Shown: in pieces, positions 9,317 to 18,500 of the stretch
Layout of the letters: each line of letters begins with the position of its first letter
How positions within the stretch are numbered: the stretch's first letter is position 1
Notes under the pieces: model-generated
What the model saw: the letters and a program-made list of their open reading frames with translations, nothing else
Told to the model about the DNA's origin: nothing
Database searches by the model: none
Assembly (NCBI RefSeq): GCF_900604315.1
Contig: NZ_LR026980.1
Span: 62,001 to 126,000, forward strand
From: [Erwinia] mediterraneensis
GTDB lineage: Bacteria > Pseudomonadota > Gammaproteobacteria > Enterobacterales > Enterobacteriaceae
Direction of reading: 5' to 3'
DNA length: 64,000 bases
Position numbers and translations under genes: made by a program

Positions 9317-9751
9317 TTAGCCCTGCGCAACCAGCGCGAGCGCAGCAATAATAAACATCAGCGCAATCAGCCTTTTGCTGTCAATTCTGCGCCGCGCTGC
9401 GCCAAACAGTGCGAAATGGTCAATGATCAGGCTTTTAAATACCTGCCCCGCCAGGATGCCTATCATCGTCATGGCGATACCAATCACGGGTGTGGCCAGC
9501 GTCAGAATGACCACGTAACCCGGGCCCAGCACCCCACCCAGCAGCTGCCAGCCAGGCTGGGCAAAAAAAGAAGGGCTGTGACGTGGACTGAAGAATAGCA
9601 TCAGCAGAAAGGTGAGCGCGGCGCCGACGCCGAAAATGCTGAACGTTGCCCAGAGATCGCCCACCTTACCGGCCAGCGGCCCCAGCAGACCTGCCTCAAC
9701 AGACAATCCCATCCCACCCGCAATAACGAGTACTATCAATAAAAGCGGCAT
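9317..9751 (-). CDS. YdcZ/DUF606-family membrane transporter (first of pair)
   Basis: A 144-residue membrane protein paralogous to its downstream neighbour, sharing the N-terminal GGMGLSVEAGLLGPL segment, the W-Q-LLGG-x-G-P-YV segment and the G-x2-GQ-x3-SLIIDHF segment. Five hydrophobic stretches fill most of the length. It is the first gene of a two-gene unit divergent from the LysR gene; the 97-bp gap between them should hold both promoters. Confidence 0.8.
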   Translation of the reverse strand: MPLLLIVLVIAGGMGLSVEAGLLGPLAGKVGDLWATFSIFGVGAALTFLLMLFFSPRHSPSFFAQPGWQLLGGVLGPGYVVILTLATPVIGIAMTMIGILAGQVFKSLIIDHFALFGAARRRIDSKRLIALMFIIAALALVAQG

Positions 9752-9848
9752 TACGGCGTCTCCGGTTATTCAGGTGGCGCAGCATACAGCAGCGCAGCCT
9801 GGCGAAAAACGTTATAATTCAGGAAACACTTTTGCAGGATTTGCACAA

Positions 9849-10784
9849 ATGCAGGCAGCCAGCGCAATCAGTATGCGGGCGCTACAGTTCTTTATCAGCG
9901 TGTTCGATGCGCAAAGTTTTTCCGTAGTGGCGCGGCGTGAGGGGGTCTCTGCCTCGATGGTGTCACGCATTATTTATCAGCTGGAGGATGCGCTGGGTCA
10001 GCAGCTGTTTTATCGCAATACCCGTGCGGTGATCCCCACCGAGGCGGGCAGGCTCTTTGTGGATTATGCCCGCGTCATGACCGAGCAGCTGAGTGAAGCA
10101 CGCCGGGAGTTGCAGGACCGCGCCGTGGAGCCGTCGGGGTTAATTCGCCTGAATGCGCCGGTCTTTTTCGGACAGCGTCATATCGCGCCCTGGCTGACGG
10201 GACTTTCAGTCCGTTATCCCCGTCTGCTGATGGAACTGGTATTAACTGACGACTTCATCGACCCACACCGTGAGGGCGCGGATATCATTTTTCGCATCGG
10301 CACCCTGACCAATTCCACCTTTCACGCCAGAGTTTTTGGCACCCAGCGCTATTATCTTGCCGCCGCGCCCGCCTATTTACGACAACACGGGTCACCAGAG
10401 AGTCCTGACGCCTTCAGCCAGCATCAATGCCTGGTGTATAAAGGCTCCTCCGGTCCCAACCGCTGGCTGTTCCGGATACCCGGAGGGGCCTGGGTGCACT
10501 ACCCGGTTGCCGCGCTGCTGACCTCCAATCATGCGGAAACCCTCCTGACGGCGGCATTAGACGGGATGGGCATGGTGCTGTTCCCGGACTGGCTGATTGG
10601 CGATGCGTTAAAAAAAGGACAGCTTATCCGGCTGTTACCGGATTATGAGGCTGCGATTAATACCGAGCCTCAGCAGATCGCCGCCATTTATCCTCATGCG
10701 CGTCATCCTCCACTCAATATCAGAGCCGTGATTGACTATTTCGTCACGGTCTACGGATCGCCGCTCTACTGGCAGTCTCTCTGA
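9849..10784 (+). CDS. LysR-family transcriptional regulator
   Basis: A 311-residue LysR regulator: winged HTH at residues ~9-67 (ALQFFISVFDAQSFSVVARR ... LEDALGQQLFYRNTR), then a periplasmic-binding-protein-like effector domain. I placed the start at ATG 9849, with AGGA at 9836-9839; the frame remains open upstream to 9612 but that part is antisense to the transporter gene and not family-like. By position it most likely controls the divergent YdcZ-type pair. The effector is unknown. Confidence 0.88.
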   Translation: MQAASAISMRALQFFISVFDAQSFSVVARREGVSASMVSRIIYQLEDALGQQLFYRNTRAVIPTEAGRLFVDYARVMTEQLSEARRELQDRAVEPSGLIRLNAPVFFGQRHIAPWLTGLSVRYPRLLMELVLTDDFIDPHREGADIIFRIGTLTNSTFHARVFGTQRYYLAAAPAYLRQHGSPESPDAFSQHQCLVYKGSSGPNRWLFRIPGGAWVHYPVAALLTSNHAETLLTAALDGMGMVLFPDWLIGDALKKGQLIRLLPDYEAAINTEPQQIAAIYPHARHPPLNIRAVIDYFVTVYGSPLYWQSL

Positions 10785-10797
10785 AGAAGGGCTTCCG

Positions 10798-11010
10798 TCA
10801 GCGCTGGCGCTGATGCTGTAAGTAGCGAAACCAGAAGCGTCGGAGATAAAACAGTATCAGGCGCAGAATAAAAACAGGTGATTTAATAAAGCGGTGATTT
10901 TCATCCATGACCACAGCGGTATCCATTTCGCATTGTTCGCAGTTGCAGTAAAAGAAAAACTTCTCTTCTGAAGTCAGAGGAGCGAAACATTTAACGCACC
11001 GGTCAGCCAT
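10798..11010 (-). CDS. Small Cys-rich (zinc-ribbon-like) hypothetical protein
   Basis: A 70-residue protein with CVKC near the N-terminus and a CNCEQC cluster near residue 22, suggesting a small zinc ribbon, followed by a hydrophobic segment (FILRLILFYLRRFWF) and a basic tail. ATG 11010 has AAAGGT upstream. It is convergent with the LysR gene. I do not recognise the family; the Cys pattern and ribosome site argue that it is real. Confidence 0.55.
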   Translation of the reverse strand: MADRCVKCFAPLTSEEKFFFYCNCEQCEMDTAVVMDENHRFIKSPVFILRLILFYLRRFWFRYLQHQRQR

Positions 11011-11430
11011 GTGAACCTTTTATCTTTTGAAGAGAAATATCCGCGCAGTCGATTCTGATCAGCTTGTAGGTTCAGCGTTTGTAGTCTGAGCCGGAAACCA
11101 GAAATCGTGCCCTATATTAAGACAGGTTCGCTCCCCTGCCTGCTGGTAGACATCTGAAATCGCTGGAAAGCTCACTGACAACGCGGGTTAACAGATTAGG
11201 CCGCCGCCCGCTACGTCCAGCAGAGGCGAGACAAAACTCAACCTGACAGCTCCGGCCTTTTGTGCAGAAAAAAACACCCGTATAAAGCGGGTGGCGGGAA
11301 AGAAGAAAAGAAAGCTGGCGACCCTCTCTTATACAGATAATCGCCAGGCGTCTGATAAACCGGGTTATCCGCAGAAACGGTGCATAACCAGGTTAACGAC
11401 CGGGTATAACCCGCCGCATGTGCCGTGACG
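11011..11430. other. Intergenic region with a terminator
   Basis: About 420 bp. The only clear element is a minus-strand terminator at 11268-11293 that would end the DUF2382 operon. Open frames here are shadows on the opposite phase of that operon. Confidence 0.5.
11268..11293 (-). terminator. Rho-independent terminator of the DUF2382 operon
   Basis: Stem CACCCG/CGGGTG (loop of seven) with seven A on its left side, which reads as a T run on the minus strand. It lies ~140 bp beyond the last stop codon of the operon. Confidence 0.65.
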
Positions 11431-12507
11431 TTAGCCCTGGTCAAATTTATTCTGCACTTTGTTTTTTGCCGTTTCGGCTTTGTCAGTGGCCTTGTCGAGT
11501 AAAGTCTGATCATCGTGCTGAGTGCTGCCGGAGGCTGGCGTAACGCCCGGCCGATCCTGATCCTCTGCTCGGGAAACCGGGGTAGCGGGATCATCAATGG
11601 TCGCCGTGCTGTCTGTCGTCGCGCTGCTGCCAGCAAGCGTGTCGTTCTCACGTGTTTCCGGCGCGGTATGATCAATATCCACTTCCTGACGCCGCACGGT
11701 GTCGCTGACGGTTTCCACCCGCTCACTGGCGTCTGTTCGCACCACCACCTCTTCGGTAACCTGAGCGGTTTTATTGATAACCGGCTGCTCGTGGGTTTCT
11801 GTAACTTCCACCGTTTTTTCTGACCAGTCAACTTCACCGGGTTGCGCGGGCTGATTGATGTCACGGCGGAAAATATCCGCATGCTGCTCGCGCAGCGAAA
11901 CATCATGGGTCACTTCATCAGTGATGGTGTAGCGACGCACACGGGTCGAACCCTCACTCACCAGACGTTTACCTACCTCCAGACGCTCTTGCGCCAGACG
12001 CAGCACCTCCTCCTCACTCTCATCGCCAGTCAGCGAGGTACGCAGCGGCGTCGTGTCATTACCGGTCAGCGCGCTGTTTTGTGTCTCCGACAGGTTAGCC
12101 CCCCGGTCACCGGTCATAATCGGATCCGCTGACGGGGAGACCGTAGAAACGCTGCCGCTGGTGTCCTGGTAATCAGGCGTATTTTGCAGCGGCGTATCGA
12201 TCGATTCATGGGCATCAAGAATGGTTAACGCGCGTGGCAGTTGATCTTCATCGGCACGCAATGTCAGCACCACGCCGTCAGAGGCGAGCGCTTCGTTATA
12301 CACAGCAGCCTGTTCATCATCTACCGTATCGCCAAACAGACGCTGCCAGAGGTTGGGGCGAAGAGCGTCATGACCTTCAGACGCTAAACGCTCGCCAGAG
12401 AGAATATCGATATCGCTGTCAGGATAGCCAGCCTTCAGCAGGCTACGTTTGGCGCCTTCCGCCTGGGCCAGCGTTTTGTATGAGGTAACGATTTTTTCAT
12501 GGGCCAT
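11431..12507 (-). CDS. YsnF/DUF2382-domain stress protein
   Basis: A 358-residue acidic, low-hydrophobicity protein. The N-terminal ~100 residues form a general-stress (YflT-like) domain beginning IVTSYKTLAQAEGAKRSLL with a following LRPNLWQRLFGD; residues ~170-285 form the DUF2382 domain (LRLAQERLEVGKRLVSEGSTRVRRY, then VEVTETHEQPVIN). The last ~70 residues are disordered, rich in Thr, Asp and Ala. It starts 3 bp after a shorter DUF2382 gene, with AGAGGAA as ribosome site. Related proteins are induced by stress in other bacteria; a molecular role is not established. Confidence 0.82.
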   Translation of the reverse strand: MAHEKIVTSYKTLAQAEGAKRSLLKAGYPDSDIDILSGERLASEGHDALRPNLWQRLFGDTVDDEQAAVYNEALASDGVVLTLRADEDQLPRALTILDAHESIDTPLQNTPDYQDTSGSVSTVSPSADPIMTGDRGANLSETQNSALTGNDTTPLRTSLTGDESEEEVLRLAQERLEVGKRLVSEGSTRVRRYTITDEVTHDVSLREQHADIFRRDINQPAQPGEVDWSEKTVEVTETHEQPVINKTAQVTEEVVVRTDASERVETVSDTVRRQEVDIDHTAPETRENDTLAGSSATTDSTATIDDPATPVSRAEDQDRPGVTPASGSTQHDDQTLLDKATDKAETAKNKVQNKFDQG

Positions 12508-12510
12508 GAT

Positions 12511-12942
12511 CTATTCCTCTTTGAGGGATTGTGATGAAGAGGGGACTTCCTCTCGTTCAATTTTTGCGTGCTGTTTCCTTAGCGTTACCACTTCCTGAAA
12601 AGGAACCTGCTGCCCGATCTTGCGAATATGCAGTTCCTCCCTGAGGACGAGTTTCCTGACAATTTCAATCTCTTCCTCCACAACCGGCACAATCAACACC
12701 CCATTCTCTTCACGAATTTCCGGCATCGTTTCCACCGGCTGGGATTTCTCAATCCGCTCCACCTCTACCCGTTCATGATTAAGAAAGGTGTTGATGACTT
12801 CGTCATGTTGTGTCGTCGAGCGGGTCACCGTCACGCGGCCATCCACCACCCGCTTTTTGCTCAGCGAGATCTGTTCTTCAGCAAGCTTAAGTACAGCCTC
12901 AGCGTTATCCTGCGGCTTTTCATCAGAGGGTTGGGTTGTCAT
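12511..12942 (-). CDS. Short DUF2382-domain protein
   Basis: A 143-residue protein made almost entirely of one DUF2382 repeat: VLKLAEEQISLSKKRVVDGRV, NHERVEVERI and EEEIEIVRKLVLREELHIRK are the conserved strands. It resembles the second half of the following 358-residue gene, so the pair probably arose by duplication. First gene of the operon; ATG 12942 with GGGAA upstream. Highly charged, no export signal. Confidence 0.82.
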   Translation of the reverse strand: MTTQPSDEKPQDNAEAVLKLAEEQISLSKKRVVDGRVTVTRSTTQHDEVINTFLNHERVEVERIEKSQPVETMPEIREENGVLIVPVVEEEIEIVRKLVLREELHIRKIGQQVPFQEVVTLRKQHAKIEREEVPSSSQSLKEE

Positions 12943-13194
12943 GATGTTCCCGGCGCAACGGCGATTAATGAAAGAAACTCATCCGCTAAGGCAAATCAGT
13001 AAAATAACTGTCTGCCCGTGACTTCACCGTTAAGCCTAGTTCAGTTCAGAAGGGAAAGAGGACAATGTTACATACTGTCACTCATCACAGGTCCTGCAGA
13101 TCACGTGTGGAAAGAGCGTCTCCGTAAAGAAAGGATTTCAGACGAGCTCACCCCGGCAACCCTGTAGTGCGACAGCGCGCCGGGCTGATGTGGC

Positions 13195-13482
13195 TCAGAG
13201 CGGGGTCATTTTATGCACGCTTAAGGTGGCCTTGCCCTCAAGCGCCCGCAGCAGTTGTTGCAGCGGCTCAGCCTGATTGTGTTGATCCAGCATTTCAGAA
13301 GAATGCCAGCGCTCAATCATGACAAACTGTCCTGCGTCATCCAGGTTTTTGTGCAGCACATACTGTTCACAGCCCGGCTCGCTTTGTACTTGCTGTACCG
13401 CCGTTTTCAGTGCCTGCTCGACGTCTTTTTCATGACCTGCGTTAGCATTAATGTACGCAACGACAGTAATAGTGCTGTTCAT
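13195..13482 (-). CDS. Antibiotic-biosynthesis-monooxygenase-fold protein (YgiN-like)
   Basis: A 95-residue protein of the ABM fold: ITVVAYINANAGHEKDVEQAL as first strand-helix, then EPGCEQYVLHKNLDDAGQFVMIERW and the SSEMLDQH segment. Members are cofactor-free dimeric monooxygenases acting on quinones or small aromatics. ATG 13482 has an excellent AGGAGG site. It stands alone and faces no gene closely; its substrate cannot be told from sequence. Confidence 0.85.
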   Translation of the reverse strand: MNSTITVVAYINANAGHEKDVEQALKTAVQQVQSEPGCEQYVLHKNLDDAGQFVMIERWHSSEMLDQHNQAEPLQQLLRALEGKATLSVHKMTPL

Positions 13483-13664
13483 ATAACCTCCTGAAAGTAA
13501 AGTTTTCCTTAATAGCGCAAGCGGTAGGCGATGTCCCGGTGATACCGCCCGGCCCAGGGTTTAACGGGCTGTGCTGCATGGTCAGCAGCACCCGGCACAG
13601 AGTGTAAAACGGTCTGGCCAGCGGATAAATATAATCGAGCCTCTGTTAAAACGCCGGAATAAAA

Positions 13665-14405
13665 ATGAATAACGTCATTGAAACTTTAATTAATCATCGC
13701 AGCGATCGTAGTTTTCTTGATAAAGCGATCCCTGATGAGATACTGAATAATATTATTCATTCCGCTTATCGTGCTCCGACATCCGTACATTCCCAGCAGG
13801 TTTCGTTGATCGTGACCCGCGATAAAGCAACCAAAGCGAAACTGGCTGAGCTGGCAGGCGGCCAACCCTGGATTGCCCGGGCACCGGTGTTTATCACTTT
13901 TGTGCTGGATATGCATAAAACCGCCCGGGGCATGAAGCTGGCGGGTGAAACCCAAATGGCTCACCAGAGCATCGAGAGTATCGTTTCCGGCAGTATTGAC
14001 GTGGGTATTGCGCTGGCTTCAGCCATGGCGGCTGCCCATTCCCAAGGGCTGGGCGTGGTGCCGATTGGCGGGATTCGCAGAGATCCGCTGGAAGTGATTA
14101 AGCTGCTTAATCTGCCGAAAATGACCTTCCCGGTAAATGGCTTAACGCTCGGCTATGTTGATCAGCCCGCGGCGCTGAAACCGCGTCTGCCACTGCCAAC
14201 CTTCCGTCATGATGAAAGCTATAACAGCGAAGCGCTGGATACGCTGATCGCGCAACATAATGACGAGCTGATCCAGCACTGGAAAACCATCGAACGTGAC
14301 GGTGGCGAGAGCTGGAGTAAGACTGTTGGCAACTACTATAAAAGTATCTACTTCCCGAATGTGTTGCCTGCGCTGAAAGAACAGGGATTCGGCACCGAAA
14401 AATAA
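13665..14405 (+). CDS. NfsA-like nitroreductase family flavoprotein
   Basis: A 246-residue nitroreductase of the NfsA/Frp group: the N-terminal FMN-binding core LINHRSDRSFLDKAIPDEIL and YRAPTSVHSQQVS, then GLGVVPIGGIRRDP and the glycine-containing NGLTLGYVDQPAALKPRLPL segment. These enzymes reduce nitro compounds, quinones or flavins with NAD(P)H. It is a single gene ending in a terminator at 14413-14446, convergent with another FMN-dependent reductase. Confidence 0.88.
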   Translation: MNNVIETLINHRSDRSFLDKAIPDEILNNIIHSAYRAPTSVHSQQVSLIVTRDKATKAKLAELAGGQPWIARAPVFITFVLDMHKTARGMKLAGETQMAHQSIESIVSGSIDVGIALASAMAAAHSQGLGVVPIGGIRRDPLEVIKLLNLPKMTFPVNGLTLGYVDQPAALKPRLPLPTFRHDESYNSEALDTLIAQHNDELIQHWKTIERDGGESWSKTVGNYYKSIYFPNVLPALKEQGFGTEK

Positions 14406-14412
14406 GCTTTTC

Positions 14413-14446
14413 AGCCTCTGGCGAACATTCCCGCCAGAGGCTTTTT
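14413..14446 (+). terminator. Rho-independent terminator
   Basis: An 11-bp perfect stem, AGCCTCTGGCG at 14413-14423 and CGCCAGAGGCT at 14432-14442, followed by five T. It lies 8 bp after the nitroreductase stop. Confidence 0.85.
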
Positions 14447-14459
14447 CAGCAAGTTACCC

Positions 14460-15011
14460 TCAGGCCGCGACGAAAGCTGCAAAGGCTTTCAGCTGGCCCT
14501 GCAGGAAGGTGCGCGTCACCTCATCCACCAGCACATTATCTTCTACCTTCGCATTCACCTGCCCAATCATCGCTTCAGGCTTATTCATCACGCGCGCATC
14601 AAAAAATACCAGGATCTGGCGCAGATGATATTGCGCACGCGCACCGCCCACATTCCCTGGTGAAGCGCTCTGGATCAGCACCGGCTTCCCCGCCAGCGGC
14701 TGAGGCGTCACGCGTGATAACCAGTCGAGGGCGTTTTTCAGCACCCCCGGCACCGAATAGTTATATTCCGGTGTCACGATGATCAGACCATCTGCATCGC
14801 CAATGGCTGCGGCCATCGCCTGCACCGGGGCCGGAAAGCCCTCCGCCTGAACATCAGCATTATAATGAGGAAAATCGCCCGGCGATCCCAGATGATCGAT
14901 GGTGACGCCTGCGGGCGCCAGCTCCGGCAACGTGTGAGCGACAGCGCGGTTAAAAGAGTCGGCGCGCAGGCTGCCTGTCAGCGTAACAAAATGCAGTGGT
15001 TTCCCCGTCAT
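14460..15011 (-). CDS. NADPH-dependent FMN reductase
   Basis: A 183-residue flavodoxin-fold reductase: FVTLTGSLRADSFNRAVA is the FMN phosphate loop and VTPEYNYSVPGVLKNALDWLSR the family signature. I chose ATG 15011 (AGGA at 15021-15024) rather than the longer frame to 15077, whose first 22 residues are not family-like. Related proteins are quinone or chromate reductases. Monocistronic, convergent with the nitroreductase. Confidence 0.88.
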   Translation of the reverse strand: MTGKPLHFVTLTGSLRADSFNRAVAHTLPELAPAGVTIDHLGSPGDFPHYNADVQAEGFPAPVQAMAAAIGDADGLIIVTPEYNYSVPGVLKNALDWLSRVTPQPLAGKPVLIQSASPGNVGGARAQYHLRQILVFFDARVMNKPEAMIGQVNAKVEDNVLVDEVTRTFLQGQLKAFAAFVAA

Positions 15012-15586
15012 AGGTATTTTTCCTGTTTGTCTGAAGCTATTACAGGTGACCTGGCCACCTGTCTGCGGGTCAGTCACCTCCCGCTACCCTGTAAAAAGCA
15101 TAGACGCTGATCTGTCACTCTCCTCTGCAAATCGCTGACCCTTTCCTTCCTTTTTCCCCGCTGCGCTTAGGCCTCCTAAGGGCTTTACAGGGTTATCATT
15201 TTGCGGCCGCGCTTTTGTAAAGTGACGGAGAAATCTGCTGCCGCTTGGCTTTCTCTTTTATCTTCAGTTGCTTGCACAACAACGCGTCTTGCCTATACTT
15301 TGGAAAAAGATTTCGCTTCGAAACCAGTTTCGTTTTAATTCGAAAGCGGGAGTGAAAAAATTTTTCTGATAGCGTTCATTCCCTCTCCACGCTATCCCTT
15401 ATTTGCAGTAACCGCGAACCGCTTCCACCAGGCCGCGCGTAAATGTCTGTCACCTTCGGCATGGAGTGCCTGACCAACCAGAATGGCTCTCTCAGCCAGT
15501 CTGCACAGTAATGTTTTCACTCCTGACCCGTCGACCGGCGGAATGTCAGCGTGGTTGTTTTACTTGCAAGTTTCAGAGGAAACGGA
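15012..15586. other. Intergenic region with long leader of the fusion gene
   Basis: About 575 bp with no gene. It holds the promoters of the two divergent neighbours; the clearest is the promoter at 15272-15299. The transcript from it would have a leader of ~280 nt, including an imperfect inverted repeat near 15313-15347 (CGCTTCGAA against TTCGAAAGCG). Confidence 0.45.
15272..15299 (+). promoter_or_regulatory. Sigma-70-type promoter for the fusion gene
   Basis: TTGCAC at 15272-15277 and TATACT at 15294-15299 with a 16-bp spacer. It points at the tri-domain gene and is ~290 bp from its ATG. Confidence 0.5.
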
Positions 15587-18500
15587 ATGACGTTATTTTC
15601 CAGCTTTTGGCAGGCCGGTTATGAAGGAGCTGATCATATCAACCCTCAGGGTAACAGGCTGTCGATGAACGAGATTAACGACCATCTGGCGCGCGCGCGC
15701 GAAGATTATGCCGCGCTCCGGCGCTTCAATATTCGCACCGTTCGTGAAAGCGTTGGCTGGCGGCTGGCGGAAACGGCTAACGGACACTACGACTTCTCTT
15801 CCGTTGCGCTGCGCATGCAGGCAGCCCGGGAGCAGGGTATCCAGATCAGCTGGACAATTTGTCACTACGGCTGGCCGGAAGATCTCAGCCTGTTTTCGTT
15901 AGACTTTGTGCCACGTTTCGCCGCCTTTTGCGCAGCGCTGGCTCGCTACCTCGTCCCCTGGTATCAGGAAGCCCCCGTCTACTCCCCGATGAATGAGATC
16001 TCTTTTCTCAGCTGGGGGATTGAAGCCGGGGTATTTTTCTGTCCGGATGCACCTGAGCATAACCGGGGCGATGCCAGTAAACGCCAGCTGGTGCGCGCCA
16101 CGCTGGCAGCCTGTGATGCCATCTGGCAGGCCGATCCCCGGGCGCGCTTTCTGCACTGCGATCCCATCATTCATGTCATTGCCGATGAGGACAGCGCTGC
16201 CTGTCACGAACTGACCCGGACGTTATGTGAATCACAATATCAGGCCTGGGATATGATCGCTGGCAGGCGCGACCCTGAACTGGGTGGTGCTGAACATTAT
16301 CTTGACCTGATCGGCGTCAATTATTATCACGCCAATCAATGGGAAGCCTTTTCTACCCGACGCCTTTACTGGCACCTGGGTGACCCGCGGCGTAAGCCGC
16401 TGCATGAAATGTTACAGGCCCTGCAGCAACGTTATCAGCGGCCCTTACTGCTGGCAGAAACCAGCCATGTCGGCAGCGGTCGGGCCGCCTGGATTTCACA
16501 AATCGCCGGACAAGTGGCGCAGGCGCAACTGGCCGGCGTAGACCTGCTCGGTATCTGCCTCTATCCCATTATCGATCGACCACAATGGGAGGATACAACA
16601 TTCTGGACCCGCAGTGGACTCTGGGATCTCGATCGGCACGGTCCTGATCCCTCAGCACGTCAGTTACAACCGTCTTATGCCCATGCGCTGCGCCAGGCGC
16701 AACGTTCACTGCGGAATTTTCAATTGTTTATCTCATCTGCCAAGCTGGCTCAGGAGAACGGTATGAAACAACCTACGTTAATTGTATTCAGTCACTTGCG
16801 CTGGGGTTTTGTTTTTCAACGTCCACAGCACCTGTTGACACGTCTGGCGCAACATTATCGGGTTCTGTTTATTGAAGAGCCGATTTATCAGCCAGGCCCG
16901 GCGGGCCTGCATGAGAGTTCGCCCGCCCCGAATATTACCGTGATTCAGCCACACACCGATGTTGACGCCCCGGGCTTCCATGACAGCCAGATCGCGCCGC
17001 TTCAGCTGCTGCTCTCGACCCTCGTGGATGAAGATGAGCGTCCGCTGGTCTGGTTCTATACCCCTATGGCGTTGCCATTGTTAACACCCTTCCAGCCCTG
17101 TGCTGTGATCTATGACTGCATGGATGAGCTTTCCGCGTTTAATCACGCGCCGCGCCAGTTGCAACAACGTGAATCGGCGCTGATGAGCCGCGCGGATCTG
17201 GTCTTTACCGGCGGCACCAGCCTCTATGAGGCGAAAAAGAGCAAACATCCGCAGGTACACTGCTTCCCCAGCAGCGTAGATGCCTTACATTTTGAACAGG
17301 CGCTGGATCGCAATAACGGCCACCCGCTGCAGAGCGCGCTACCTGCGCCACGCCTTGGTTATTACGGCGTTATTGATGAACGGATGGATCTGGCGCTGAT
17401 TGCCGCCCTGGCTGACAGCCATCCGGACTGGCAGATTGTGATGGTCGGGCCGGTAGTCAAAATCGATCCGGCAACACTGCCCCAGCGCGCCAATATCCAC
17501 TGGTTTGGTCAGCAGCCTTATGAAGCGCTCCCGCAATTTCTGGCGGGCTGGGATGTCTGTCTGATGCCGTTTGCGCTGAATGCTTCAACGCGCTTTATCA
17601 GTCCCACCAAAGTACTGGAATATATGGCTGCCCAGCTGCCTGTGGTCAGTACGGCCATTACTGACGTTGAACGTCACTATTCCGGGCTGGTGGCTATCGC
17701 TTACAACCAGCAGGAATTTATTCAGGCCTGTGAAAATGCGTTGCAGCTCCCGCCAGCCGCCCGTCAGCAGCTGGCTGAACAGATGGGCGCCAGGGTGGCT
17801 GCCACCTCCTGGGATCACACAGCAGAGCAGATGTTCCAGCTGATGCATCAGGTTATGACCACTTCGGATGAAAATACGCGCCATGCAGGTGAACCCGCCG
17901 GATTACAGCCCGCAGTAAGCTGGCTGAAGCCCGTTAATGAAGATACGGATCCGGTGCCCTGTCTGATTATTGGTGCGGGGCCTACCGGCCTGAGCGCAGG
18001 TTACCACTATGGCGAAGGGGCGGTGATTCTGGAGAAGAATGACACGCCCGGAGGCTGGTGTCGTTCGGTGCAGGATAAGGGTTTCACCTTCGATTACGCC
18101 GGACACATTATGTTTTCGCAGGATCCCTATGTCCTTCAGCTGTATGAAATGCTGCTGGGAGACAATCTGCACTGGCAGGATCGTGAAGCCTGGGTGTATA
18201 ACGATGGCGTTTATACCCGTTATCCCTTCCAGTCTGCCCTCTATGGCTTACCGGCAGAGGTGATCAAAGAGTGTATTCTTGGTGCGATAGAAGCACGCTA
18301 TGGCGAAACCGAAGCGCGCACTGTGCCACTGGAAGTTGCAGCGGTGAAAGGTCAGCTGCGTAGTGAAAACCGGAGCTATCGCCGCGACTGCTGTGCCGAT
18401 GGCGCAGTACCGGATGGTGAAACCTGCCCGGCGGCCGGGGACGAGGAAGCCAGCGAAAATTTTGAACAGTTTATTATGCGTACCTGGGGCAAAGGCATTG

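Noticed and set aside
11238..11906. 222-codon minus-strand frame
   Set aside because: Out-of-phase shadow of the DUF2382 gene; composition is Arg/Pro/Thr-rich and not protein-like.
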